A DNA stretch of 33,033 nucleotides from an uncultured Senegalimassilia sp. (GCF_902464545.1 NZ_CABQJR010000026.1:1-33033), one strand, 5' to 3'; counted from the first letter of the stretch, positions 8,272 to 15,510 are shown. Program-made: numbers and translations. The notes: generated from the sequence alone by a model not told the origin.

Positions 8272-8291
8272 CAGCTGAGAAACGCTGAAGG

Positions 8292-8319
8292 TTCCGAGAG
8301 GAAGGCTCCCCTTTCGGAA
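8292..8319 (+). other. 10-bp hairpin in the caiB-caiC spacer (first of two)
   Basis: TTCCGAGAGG (8292-8301) pairs with CCTTTCGGAA (8310-8319), allowing one G-U pair, around an 8-nt loop. It lies 20 nt after the caiB stop. Confidence 0.65.
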
Positions 8320-8324
8320 TGACG

Positions 8325-8348
8325 GCCGGGCCCTGAGAAGGGCCCGGC
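8325..8348 (+). other. Perfect 10-bp GC hairpin in the caiB-caiC spacer (second of two)
   Basis: GCCGGGCCCT (8325-8334) pairs exactly with AGGGCCCGGC (8339-8348) around GAGA. It is followed by TTCTAT rather than a run of T, so termination would be partial at most. The tandem placement makes a partial terminator or 3'-end stabiliser for caiAB mRNA plausible; caiC may then have its own promoter in the remaining 108 bp. Confidence 0.7.
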
Positions 8349-8456
8349 TTCTATAGGGGCCTTGTATCCGACGGGGTTTGAAGCGCCCCTCGTCGAATGC
8401 AAGACATCTGAACCGGCGCCAAAGTCAGAAAGCACACGAACCAAGGGAGAGAAGAC

Positions 8457-10013
8457 ATGGTCGACATCGTTGGCAACGAAACGCTTGCAAGCCTGTGGGA
8501 CAAGCTCGCTCGCGAGTGCGGCGACAAGGACTTCTTCATCTTCCAGGACCGCGACGGCAACGTGACCACCTACAGCTACCGCGCGTTCAACGAGCTGATC
8601 AACCAGACGGCGAGCATGTTCCTGAGCCAGGGCGTGGAGCGCGGCGAGCACGTGGCCGTGCAGATGCACACCTGCCCCGAGTTCCTCATGTGCCTGTTCG
8701 GCCTTGCCAAGATCGGCGCCGTGCTGGTCCCCATGAACGAGCAGTATCTGCAGGCCGAGTGCGAGTACGCGCTTGACATGTGCTCCACCCGCCGTGCGGT
8801 CGTGGAGCCCTGCTACGTGGAGCTCTACGACGCCATCCACGCCGGCGGCAGGCTTGACCAGGGCATCATCGTGGCCCGCAGCGAAGGCGGCGAGGAGGCC
8901 ATGGGCTACCCGCTGTTCTCCGAGCTGGCGGCCGGCGAGAGCGTCGAGTTCGAGGCGCCAAGCGACCTGTCCCCCGACGACCCGTGCGAGATCCTGTTCA
9001 CCAGCGGCACCACCTCCAACCCCAAGGGCGTCATCTTAACCCACGGCAACATGGTCTACTCCGGTTACTACGGCGACTGGGAGACGGCCATGACCTCTGA
9101 GGACCGCATGTTCTCCACCATGCCCGCATGCCACTCCAACTTCCAGCTGGCGGCGCTGACCCCGGTCTTGACCGCCCGCGCCACGCTCATCGTGGTCGAG
9201 AAGTACAGCGCGAGCAGGTTCTGGAGCCAGATCCGCCAGTACCGCGCAACGCTGGCGCAGTGCGTGGCCATGATGCTGCGCACGCTGATGCTGCAGCCGG
9301 TTGACCCGGACGAGAAGGACCACTGCCTGCGCGACATGCTGTACTTCCTGCCCGTGTCCGCGCGCGAGAAGGAGGCCTTCGAGGAGCGCTACGGGGTGCG
9401 CATCATGAACACCTACGGCTCCACCGAGTCCGTCGGCTGGGTGCTGACCGACCCGCCCACCGGCGAGCGCAACTGGCCCTCCATCGGCCGCGTGGGCCTG
9501 GGCTACGAGGCCAAGATCGTCGACGACGAGGGCAACGAGCTGCCCGCCGGCGAAGTGGGCGAGATCTGCGTGAAGGGCGTCCCCGGGCGTTCGATCATGC
9601 TGGGCTACCTGGGCAACGAGGCCGCCACGGCCCACGCGCTGTCCAGCGACGGCTGGCTGCGCATGGGCGACAAGGGCTACTACGACGAGAACGGCTGGTT
9701 CTTCTTCTTCGACCGCAAGAGCAACATGATCAAGCGCTCGGGCGAGAACATCTCCACCACCGAGATCGAGGGCATCTTGGAGGAGCACCCCGACATCAAG
9801 GAGGCCGCGGTCATCGGCGTGCCCGACCCCATCCGCGACCAGGCGGTGAAGGCGTTCGTGCTGCCCGAAGACGACGCGGCCATCAGCACCGACGAGGTGA
9901 TTGCGTACTGCAAGGGCAACATGGCGGCGTTCAAGGTGCCCTCCATCGTCGAGATCGTCGAGGACTTCCCCCGCACCTGCAGCATGAAGATCGAGAAGAA
10001 GCTTTTGAAATAA
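8457..10013 (+). CDS. caiC: Carnitine/betaine CoA ligase (CaiC-like, ANL superfamily)
   Basis: A 518-residue acyl-CoA synthetase, matching the length of CaiC (about 517). The AMP-binding P-loop FTSGTTSNPKGV is at residues 181-192. YGSTE and the GDKGYYDENGWFFFFDRKS block mark the adenylation and hinge regions. Lys511 in CSMKIEKK occupies the place of the catalytic C-terminal lysine, usually in a GK motif; here Gly is replaced by Met. It would make carnitinyl-, crotonobetainyl- or butyrobetainyl-CoA from ATP and CoA to prime the CaiB cycle. It follows caiB by 185 bp that contain two hairpins, and has AAGGGAGAG before the start. Confidence 0.88.
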   Translation: MVDIVGNETLASLWDKLARECGDKDFFIFQDRDGNVTTYSYRAFNELINQTASMFLSQGVERGEHVAVQMHTCPEFLMCLFGLAKIGAVLVPMNEQYLQAECEYALDMCSTRRAVVEPCYVELYDAIHAGGRLDQGIIVARSEGGEEAMGYPLFSELAAGESVEFEAPSDLSPDDPCEILFTSGTTSNPKGVILTHGNMVYSGYYGDWETAMTSEDRMFSTMPACHSNFQLAALTPVLTARATLIVVEKYSASRFWSQIRQYRATLAQCVAMMLRTLMLQPVDPDEKDHCLRDMLYFLPVSAREKEAFEERYGVRIMNTYGSTESVGWVLTDPPTGERNWPSIGRVGLGYEAKIVDDEGNELPAGEVGEICVKGVPGRSIMLGYLGNEAATAHALSSDGWLRMGDKGYYDENGWFFFFDRKSNMIKRSGENISTTEIEGILEEHPDIKEAAVIGVPDPIRDQAVKAFVLPEDDAAISTDEVIAYCKGNMAAFKVPSIVEIVEDFPRTCSMKIEKKLLK

Positions 10014-10040
10014 CGGCAACGAACGGAAAGGACGGCGCTC

Positions 10041-11486
10041 ATGGACGACTCAAGCAAGCGAAAGCGAGACGTGATGCCGTCGGCCTGGGTGCAGAAGGGC
10101 GGCGAGAAGCGGGCCGCGAAGGGCGCGGGCCGTGTCAGGGGCTCCCAAGAGGCGCCGGCGAACGGTGCGAAGGGCGGGAAGAAGACCCTCGACGAAGCCG
10201 CCATGACGCCGTTTCTACGCGAGATCACGCTGGTGTCGAGCGGAGGCGCCTTCCTTGACGGCTACGTGCTGTCGCTGATCGGCGTGGCGTTGACCCAGAT
10301 CACGGCGCAGATGAGCCTGACCACGCATTGGACGGCGGCGATCGGCGCGTCGGTGCTGCTCGGCATCCTGGTGGGCAGCATCGTGGGCGGTTATCTGACC
10401 GACATCATCGGGCGCAAGAAGATGTTCGTCTTGGACATCATCGCCATCGCGTTGTTCTCAGCCCTGAGCATGACCGACGCCACGCCCATGCAGCTGGTGA
10501 TTTACCGCTTCTTCATCGGCGTGTTCGTGGGTGCCGACTACCCCATCGCCACGTCGCTCATCACCGAATTCACGCCGAAGCACCACCGCGCGATCTCCAT
10601 GGGCATGGTCTCGGCGGCGTGGTACCTCGGCGCCACCGTGGCGGCGCTTGTGGGCTATTGCCTGTGCGACGTCGACAACGGATGGAAGCTGATGCTCGGA
10701 TCGGCCATCATCCCCTGCGTGTTCCTGCTGATCGGCAGGTGCAAGGTTCCCGAGTCTCCCCTTTGGCTTAAGAGCAAGGGCCGCGAGGAGGAAGCGCTCA
10801 AGGTGGTCTTGCGCGTCTACGGCGCCGACGTGACCCTTGAGGGCGAGGAGGAGGCGCCGAAGGCGAAGGCAGGCTTCTCCGAGGTGTTCTCGAAGGGCTA
10901 TGCCGCGCGCATCGTGTTCCTGGGAATCCTGACGCTGTGCCAGGTGGTTCCCATGTACGCCATCTACACGTTCGGCCCGCAGATCATGACCGCGTTCGGC
11001 CTGGGCGTCGGGAAGAGCGCGATCCTGGGCGAGAGCGTGCTGAGCCTGTTCTTCCTGGTGGGTTCGCTGCCGGCCATGTTCTGGCTGAACTCCATGGGCA
11101 GGCGCCCGCTGCTGATTCGCTCGCTGTTTTTGATGGCGGTGGGCCTGGTGGTGCTGGGCCTGTTCCCCACCGCGCCGCTGCCGGTGATCATCTGCGCGTT
11201 CGGCCTGTACGCATTCTTCAGCGGCGGACCGGGCATCCTGCAGTGGCTCTACCCCAACGAGCTGTTCCCCACCGAGGTCAGGGCGACGGCGGTGGGTTTG
11301 GCCATCGGCATCTCGCGCGTCGGCACGATCGTGGCGACATACGGCACGCCGATCTTCATGGCCGCGTTCGGCATCGGGCCCACCATGCTGGTGGCAGCCG
11401 GCCTGGTGATCTTGGGATTGGTGCTGTCGATCTTCATGGCGCCGGAGACCGCCGGCAAATCGCTTGGCGAGACGAGCTCGCTGTAG
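10041..11486 (+). CDS. MFS transporter (sugar/metabolite porter-like) with basic N-terminal tail
   Basis: A 481-residue MFS protein with about twelve membrane helices. The first 55 residues form a hydrophilic Lys/Arg/Gly-rich tail unusual for the family. MFS signatures are clear: GGYLTDIIGRKK after helix 2, then YRFFIGVFVGADYPIA and the PESPLWLKSKGR loop typical of sugar-porter-like carriers. A second-half signature is WLNSMGRRPLL, followed by YPNELFPTEVR. It starts 27 nt after caiC, with GGAAAGGA as ribosome binding site, so it is probably the last gene of the cai transcript. A second carrier in the operon could export product (gamma-butyrobetaine) while the first imports substrate. The substrate is not known. 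Confidence 0.85.
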   Translation: MDDSSKRKRDVMPSAWVQKGGEKRAAKGAGRVRGSQEAPANGAKGGKKTLDEAAMTPFLREITLVSSGGAFLDGYVLSLIGVALTQITAQMSLTTHWTAAIGASVLLGILVGSIVGGYLTDIIGRKKMFVLDIIAIALFSALSMTDATPMQLVIYRFFIGVFVGADYPIATSLITEFTPKHHRAISMGMVSAAWYLGATVAALVGYCLCDVDNGWKLMLGSAIIPCVFLLIGRCKVPESPLWLKSKGREEEALKVVLRVYGADVTLEGEEEAPKAKAGFSEVFSKGYAARIVFLGILTLCQVVPMYAIYTFGPQIMTAFGLGVGKSAILGESVLSLFFLVGSLPAMFWLNSMGRRPLLIRSLFLMAVGLVVLGLFPTAPLPVIICAFGLYAFFSGGPGILQWLYPNELFPTEVRATAVGLAIGISRVGTIVATYGTPIFMAAFGIGPTMLVAAGLVILGLVLSIFMAPETAGKSLGETSSL

Positions 11487-11498
11487 GGCGAGATTGCG

Positions 11499-11534
11499 AA
11501 GCCCGCGGGGAATCCCCCCCCCGCGGGCTTTTTT
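11499..11534 (+). terminator. Strong intrinsic terminator closing the cai operon
   Basis: AAGCCCGCGGGG (11499-11510) pairs with CCCCGCGGGCTT (11519-11530), and six T follow from 11529. It lies 13 nt after the stop of the last MFS gene. This is the first hairpin in the operon with a proper U-tract. Confidence 0.92.
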
Positions 11535-11554
11535 ACGTTTTGGGAGCGGCGCGC

Positions 11555-11589
11555 CCGGACACTTCGGGGACGTAGCGCTAAGTGTCCGG
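11555..11589. repeat. REP-like palindromic element, copy 1
   Basis: CCGGACACTT (11555-11564) and AAGTGTCCGG (11580-11589) are exact inverted arms around a 15-nt centre containing GGGGACGTAGC. Two closely related copies occur at 16817-16850 and 16890-16923. The element lies between two terminators in non-coding DNA. It resembles REP-type dispersed palindromes, but no transposase is nearby. Confidence 0.75.
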
Positions 11590-11607
11590 AACAAACAACG
11601 GCCGGCA

Positions 11608-11650
11608 AAAAGCCTACAGGAGGGATTCCTCTCGCAGGCTTTTGTGTTTT
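11608..11650 (+). terminator. Second terminator-like hairpin upstream of the flavodoxin gene
   Basis: AAAAGCCT (11608-11615) pairs with AGGCTTTT (11636-11643), with an inner AGGAGG/CCTCT stem, followed by TTTTGTGTTTT. The A-rich left arm makes it usable on both strands. It may back up the terminator at 11499-11534. Confidence 0.7.
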
Positions 11651-11765
11651 GGGGAGGATGGCACGCGATACTGCACCAGAAGCTTGCCGAGGGATAGAAT
11701 CAATGCGAAGGCGATTCTGCTTTGAAAGGCAAACAGATGAGGAAGTAACGGAAGGCAGGGCAGGT

Positions 11766-12338
11766 ATGAGCGGCAAGGGTTATTCGATCGTGTTCAGCAG
11801 CAGAACGGGGAATACAGCTGAGCTTGCGGAGGCTGTTCGCGAAGCGCTGCCGGAAGGGACGTGCGAGTATTTCGGGAGCGTGAATGGGGACGACGGCGGC
11901 GACGGCCGCGGCTACGCCGGCGCCGGCTGCGGCCGCACCAGCAGCGCAATCCCCGCGTCGGAGACGCTGTTCGTGGGCTTTTGGACGAACCAGGGCGTGG
12001 CGGACCAGGCAACGCAAAAGCTGCTGGGGCAGTTGAGGAACAGGAAGATCTTTCTGTTCGGCACCGCCGGATTCGGCGGCAGCGAGGCGTATTTCCAAGC
12101 GATCCTGGACAAAACGAAGGCGTTCATCGACGACAGCAACACCGTGATCGGGACCTATATGTGCCAGGGCAAAATGCCGCTTTCCGTACGCGAGCGCTAC
12201 ATGAAAATGAAGGAACAGCCTGACCACATGCCCAACATCGACGCCATGATCGAGAACTTCGACAAAGCCCTATCCCATCCCGATGCCGCCGATTTGAAGA
12301 AGCTGACGAATCTAGTGAGCGAAGCAATCGAACAGTAG
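11766..12338 (+). CDS. Flavodoxin-family protein, BilS-like
   Basis: A 190-residue FMN-binding flavodoxin-fold protein. The phosphate-binding loop SSRTGNT is at residues 11-17, straight after the first strand (YSIVF). LFVGFWTNQGVAD, KIFLFGTAGFGGSEAYF, GTYMCQGKMPLSVRERY and NFDKALSHPD match my recollection of BilS-type flavodoxins, which accompany the bilirubin reductase BilR. No BilR-like gene lies in the window, so that partner is not shown. A Gly/Asp-rich insertion near residues 40-60 replaces the usual short loop. The start at 11766 gives the normal flavodoxin N-terminus; an in-frame extension to 11649 has no family match. The gene stands alone between terminators and a LuxR regulator. It probably acts as a cytoplasmic one- or two-electron carrier. 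Confidence 0.75.
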   Translation: MSGKGYSIVFSSRTGNTAELAEAVREALPEGTCEYFGSVNGDDGGDGRGYAGAGCGRTSSAIPASETLFVGFWTNQGVADQATQKLLGQLRNRKIFLFGTAGFGGSEAYFQAILDKTKAFIDDSNTVIGTYMCQGKMPLSVRERYMKMKEQPDHMPNIDAMIENFDKALSHPDAADLKKLTNLVSEAIEQ

Positions 12339-12500
12339 AGAAAACCAATCAAACCGCGACCAACCGCCTCCCCCACATGCGGGTCCCCCTCCCTGCCCTC
12401 GCACAGCAAAAGCGAGCCGCTTGCAACTTTTAACCGGCGCGGCACATAGGCATTGGTAGAATCGAATGCAGATTCCATCATTCGCACAGCAAGGAGCGTC

Positions 12501-14063
12501 GTGTTCTCGGTCGATAGACAGTCCTTCCAATCGCTTTCCGCGCTGGCGCTGTTCACGTTTGCTTTCTTGGGAAGCGAGTTTTTCTTCGACAGCCGGATCG
12601 GCTTGTTCATCAGCGCCGAAGGGGTTGTGGGCGCCCAGGCGATGATCCTTGGCGCAAGCGTCGTCGGCTTTCTGGCTTATGCGCCGATTTCGAAGCTGGC
12701 AGGGGGACGACGCGCGCTTCGGGCGGTCGAGGCCGTCGGGGCTATTGCGGCCCTGGTCACGATTACCGTTGCGGAAAGCGCGCTTGCGATGCAAATCACG
12801 GGTTGCATCGCGTTCTTCCTGCTGGGAAGCCTTGGCGCTGAAGCGCATTGGAGCATGGCGTGCGCTTTCGAGGGAAGCCCATCGCTTGCCAAGGGAGCGG
12901 GCGCGGCTTACGCCGCCGGCATCCTGCTGCAGTTCCTGAGCAACCAGTTTGTGCCTGCGGGCATGGCGGACGCTGCGGTTTTGTGCGCCGGCGTCGCCGC
13001 GCTTGCCGTGTTCGCAGCGGCTGGGGAACGCGATGGAGAATCCGCAGGTCAGAAGGATGGCGAACACGGCAACGGACAAGTTGGAGAATCTTCCGACAGG
13101 CAATACGGCGAACCGGCAATATCGAAGTCGCCAGAGCAAATGAGCAACCAGACGCAAGCGATGCGGGCGGGGCTAGCGGCCCGCCTGAACAAGACCTGCT
13201 CGGAGCAAGCGAACGCCGATCCCTCGCAGCAAGCAACCCCAGGCGCCGCAAAGCCCGTCATCCGCGCCGTTTGGCTTCTTGCGCTTGTGGTGCTGCTGGC
13301 CTGCATGTTCTCTACGCTCGACAACGTGGTTACCCTTGCAAACGCGCAGGGTTCCATTTCAGTTGAAACGTGGCCGCGCCTGTTCCTTGCGGCAAGCGGT
13401 CTTGCCGCCGGCGTCCTGTTCGACATCCGCGAACGCCGCTACATGGGGTTCATCATGTTCGCGGTCACGGTGCTGTCCACCATATCGATCTTGGCCGTTG
13501 AGGCCGGGGCAAGCCCCGTGATCGGGCTGATCGTGTTCTATCTGAGCTCCGGGTTCTTCGTCACGTTCTTCACCACCACGTTTTTGCAGCTGGCGCCGCG
13601 TATGCGCACCCCGCAGCTGTGGGCGGGCATGGGCCGCGCCGCCAACAACCTGTGCGCGTTCACCGTGTCGGGGGTCTCCATGATGCTGACGCAATCGGGC
13701 ATCGCGGCCGTGATGATCGCGTCGCTGATTCTGTTCGTGCTGGTCAGCGTTGCATTTGTAGGTGCTGGGCTGTTCCGTCTGCCATCGACGGTCGGGGAAC
13801 GCGAGGCCATCAAGGCGGGCCTTGCCGCCGCAGCCGCGCCGACCTTGGAGGAGATGCAGGCCGAATTCATCAGCCGAAGCGGCCTGACCCCGCGCGAGGA
13901 AGAGGTGCTGCGCGCCGTGACGGCCGACGAGCGTCCGCTCAAGCAAGTGGCCGATGACCTGGGGATTTCACTGCGCATGGTGCAACGCCACCTGACCAAC
14001 ATCTACAGCAAAACAGACACGCAAACCCGAGCCGGCCTCACCCGCGCATTCTTCGGGAAATAG
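12501..14063 (+). CDS. LuxR-family regulator with 12-TM MFS-like sensor domain
   Basis: About 520 residues. The first ~430 residues form around twelve hydrophobic segments in two halves. A hydrophilic Gly/Glu/Gln-rich loop of about 75 residues splits the halves (starting GERDGESAGQKDGE). The last ~65 residues are a LuxR HTH: SGLTPREEEVLRAV, then LKQVADDLGISLRMVQRHL and NIYSKTDTQTRAGL. Membrane-embedded LuxR regulators of this layout are very frequent in Eggerthellaceae and usually sit near the genes they control. The GTG at 12501 is preferred because AAGGAG precedes it by four nt; a TTG at 12453 has no good site. It lies 162 nt downstream of the flavodoxin gene and could sense a membrane-permeant ligand. 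The target is unknown. Confidence 0.88.
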   Translation: MFSVDRQSFQSLSALALFTFAFLGSEFFFDSRIGLFISAEGVVGAQAMILGASVVGFLAYAPISKLAGGRRALRAVEAVGAIAALVTITVAESALAMQITGCIAFFLLGSLGAEAHWSMACAFEGSPSLAKGAGAAYAAGILLQFLSNQFVPAGMADAAVLCAGVAALAVFAAAGERDGESAGQKDGEHGNGQVGESSDRQYGEPAISKSPEQMSNQTQAMRAGLAARLNKTCSEQANADPSQQATPGAAKPVIRAVWLLALVVLLACMFSTLDNVVTLANAQGSISVETWPRLFLAASGLAAGVLFDIRERRYMGFIMFAVTVLSTISILAVEAGASPVIGLIVFYLSSGFFVTFFTTTFLQLAPRMRTPQLWAGMGRAANNLCAFTVSGVSMMLTQSGIAAVMIASLILFVLVSVAFVGAGLFRLPSTVGEREAIKAGLAAAAAPTLEEMQAEFISRSGLTPREEEVLRAVTADERPLKQVADDLGISLRMVQRHLTNIYSKTDTQTRAGLTRAFFGK

Positions 14064-14419
14064 AGCGGACACGTTTGAGCATTCGCTAGGAACGTTTTTC
14101 GCCAATCGTGTCACAGATCGCGAGTTTTCCGACTCCATTTGACCCGCGCAGGCTTTACTTGCTTGCTTTCACCATGCGGTTCGTAATAAACGAGTCAATA
14201 CTCGTATCGAACGCAGACATCTTCGCGAAATCACTGATCACCCGCCGTGATCAGTTCGGAATACTCGCATTCTGAGACATGAAATCCCATTTCGCTTCCT
14301 ATTGCAGAACCTGGCCGCTCGCAACACGCAAATCTCCCAAGCGCGACCGAGCAATAGGTTAAGGCGAAGCGGTATACATCCCCGCCGATTTCGGGGCTTG
14401 ATGTTTTAGGGTTTGATAA
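14064..14419. other. Convergent non-coding spacer with several palindromes
   Basis: This 356-bp gap lies between two converging genes, and no gene was recognised. It holds ACGAGT-CAAT-ACTCGT (14190-14205) and a 9-5-9 perfect palindrome ACTGATCAC/GTGATCAGT (14233-14255). Inverted arms CCTATTGC (14298-14305) and GCAATAGG (14351-14358) follow. A short CCCCG/CGGGG hairpin (14380-14396) followed by TTTT could be a weak plus-strand terminator for the LuxR gene. Confidence 0.55.
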
Positions 14420-14461
14420 GGAATAGGCCTTTTGAGCCTGCTAGCTCAAAAGGCCTATTCC
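14420..14461 (-). terminator. Perfect 18-bp inverted repeat overlapping the end of the winged-helix gene
   Basis: The arms 14420-14437 and 14444-14461 are exact reverse complements (18 of 18) around a 6-nt loop. The stop codon of the minus-strand gene at 14455 lies inside the right arm. No long U-tract follows on either strand (TTATC on the minus strand). It may be a terminator shared by both converging genes or a binding site. Confidence 0.65.
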
Positions 14462-14769
14462 TGCTCACTCTGCGAGTCTTGGTGATCGTCTTCGCCGTCC
14501 ATTGCGGCAGCGATGTAGGTGTTGCTCAGCTGCGTGCCGTCTTCCCCGAAACGAGCATGCGACACGATAAGCCCCTCTTCGCGCAGACGATGTATCGCAC
14601 GATCCACCGTTTTCAAGCTGATTTGCAGATTTCTCGCTAGCTCTTGCTTGGTCTCGGAACAACCATCTGGGCCGCAAGCTGCGATGAAGCCAAGAAGGCG
14701 CAGCTGGGAATTGGTCAACTTGCCCTTCTTCCCCTTGGAGGCAAGGCCGCCATTCGCCTGATCCGCCAT
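14455..14769 (-). CDS. Small winged helix-turn-helix transcriptional regulator
   Basis: A 104-residue protein whose middle (about 20-85) reads as a winged HTH. TNSQLRLLGFIAACG forms helix 1, SETKQELARNLQISLKTVDRAIHRLREEGLI is helix-turn-helix plus recognition helix, and HARFGEDGTQLSNTY looks like the wing. A Lys-rich N-terminal tail and an acidic Glu/Asp/Gln-rich C-terminal tail flank it. It resembles MarR-type or phage-style HTH_36 domains without an effector domain. The ATG at 14769 is preceded by AAAGGGGG; a TTG ten codons upstream lacks such a site. A good promoter lies about 85 nt upstream. The target is not known. Confidence 0.75.
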   Translation of the reverse strand: MADQANGGLASKGKKGKLTNSQLRLLGFIAACGPDGCSETKQELARNLQISLKTVDRAIHRLREEGLIVSHARFGEDGTQLSNTYIAAAMDGEDDHQDSQSEQE

Positions 14770-14853
14770 CGATCCCCCTTTCAGCGATCCGTTCGCCAAC
14801 TATTCATAGCATCGACTTTGCCCTAGCCCGCTACACGCAAGCGGCCAAAATGC

Positions 14854-14882
14854 CCTATAGTAGCAAGCTAATCGTTTGACAA
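14854..14882 (-). promoter_or_regulatory. Sigma-70-type promoter for the winged-helix gene
   Basis: On the minus strand a -35 TTGTCA (14882-14877) and a -10 TATAGG (14859-14854) are separated by exactly 17 nt. It lies 85 nt upstream of the 14769 start. The same spot reads TTGACA (14876-14881) on the plus strand, a consensus -35, but its -10 is weak (CATACT at 14901-14906, 19-nt spacer). Confidence 0.6.
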
Positions 14883-15265
14883 AGGCCGTATATTACCCCA
14901 CATACTACATCCGCTGCAGCAACTGTAACGCTTTTGATGCCGTATTGTGACGAAATGTAACATCCATGGCACCGGAATGACAGCTAAACCAGCAAGCTGA
15001 CCCGCCGTGAGACGACAAGCCCTGCTTAGCGGCTTGATACCACGGAAAGCAAGATAGACACGAAGAGAGCACCTCCTCGAATGCCACCGAGGCCCCTTGG
15101 CCACCCTTGGTCGTACCTATATAGGCATTCACCGTGTGAAACTATAGCGTACAGCTTCGCTTTGCAGGCGGCAAATCCCCGTACTATTGCCCTAAACGCC
15201 GTTCACCAACCAGGCGAACGGCATATCCCCGGAAGCAAGCGACCCCGGAAACCCGCATCCCAACG
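14883..15265. other. Non-coding stretch without a recognised gene
   Basis: This 383-bp stretch contains no protein I can support. A 75-codon GTG-started minus-strand frame at 14905-15132 has no ribosome binding site and no recognisable domain. Visible structure is limited to a palindrome CCTATATAGG (15116-15125) and a GCCGTTC/GAACGGC inverted repeat (15198-15204 and 15216-15222). A plus-strand RNA starting near 14910 and ending at the 15266 hairpin is conceivable. Confidence 0.4.
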
Positions 15266-15324
15266 AAAAAAGCCGCCGCCCGACCGGTGCGCGTTTTGCG
15301 CATGCGGATCGGACGGCGGCTTTT
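15266..15324 (-). terminator. Long bidirectional terminator hairpin downstream of hsmA
   Basis: AAAAGCCGCCG (15268-15278) pairs exactly with CGGCGGCTTTT (15314-15324), with additional inner pairs (CCGA/TCGG, GTGCGC/GCGCAT). On the minus strand it ends in TTTTTT, a strong U-tract; on the plus strand in TTTT. It probably ends minus-strand transcription from hsmA. Confidence 0.8.
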
Positions 15325-15376
15325 GCGGCAAGCAACTTTTATGAGAGGGCCGAGGAAAACTCGGGGGTTCCACAAC

Positions 15377-15396
15377 CGAAGCCCGCAAGGGCTTCG
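15377..15396. other. 8-bp hairpin with GCAA tetraloop
   Basis: CGAAGCCC (15377-15384) pairs exactly with GGGCTTCG (15389-15396) around GCAA, a GNRA-type loop on the plus strand. It lies in the hsmA downstream region between two other hairpins. Confidence 0.55.
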
Positions 15397-15437
15397 ACGC
15401 GGGAACAGGCGGGGATCAGCCGCGGCAAGCAGGCCAT

Positions 15438-15468
15438 AAAGCGCGGGGCTTCGCGCTTGCCGCGCTTT
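15438..15468. terminator. Terminator-like hairpin directly after hsmA
   Basis: AAAGCGCGG (15438-15446) pairs with CCGCGCTTT (15460-15468), and short T-runs flank it on both strands. It lies 43 nt beyond the hsmA stop on the minus strand. Confidence 0.6.
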
Positions 15469-15510
15469 TCAAGCCTCAACAGCTTCCCCATCAGCGAAAA
15501 CGCAACCCCT

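Noticed and set aside
8325..8348. Strong terminator between caiB and caiC
   Set aside because: The stem is perfect but the following bases are TTCTAT, so it was recorded as a hairpin rather than a terminator.
12453..12500. TTG start for the LuxR regulator
   Set aside because: It lacks a ribosome binding site, while the GTG at 12501 follows AAGGAG.
14905..15132. 75-codon minus-strand frame with a GTG start
   Set aside because: The amino acid sequence is not obviously random, but it has no ribosome binding site, no known domain and no supporting context. It remains an open possibility only.
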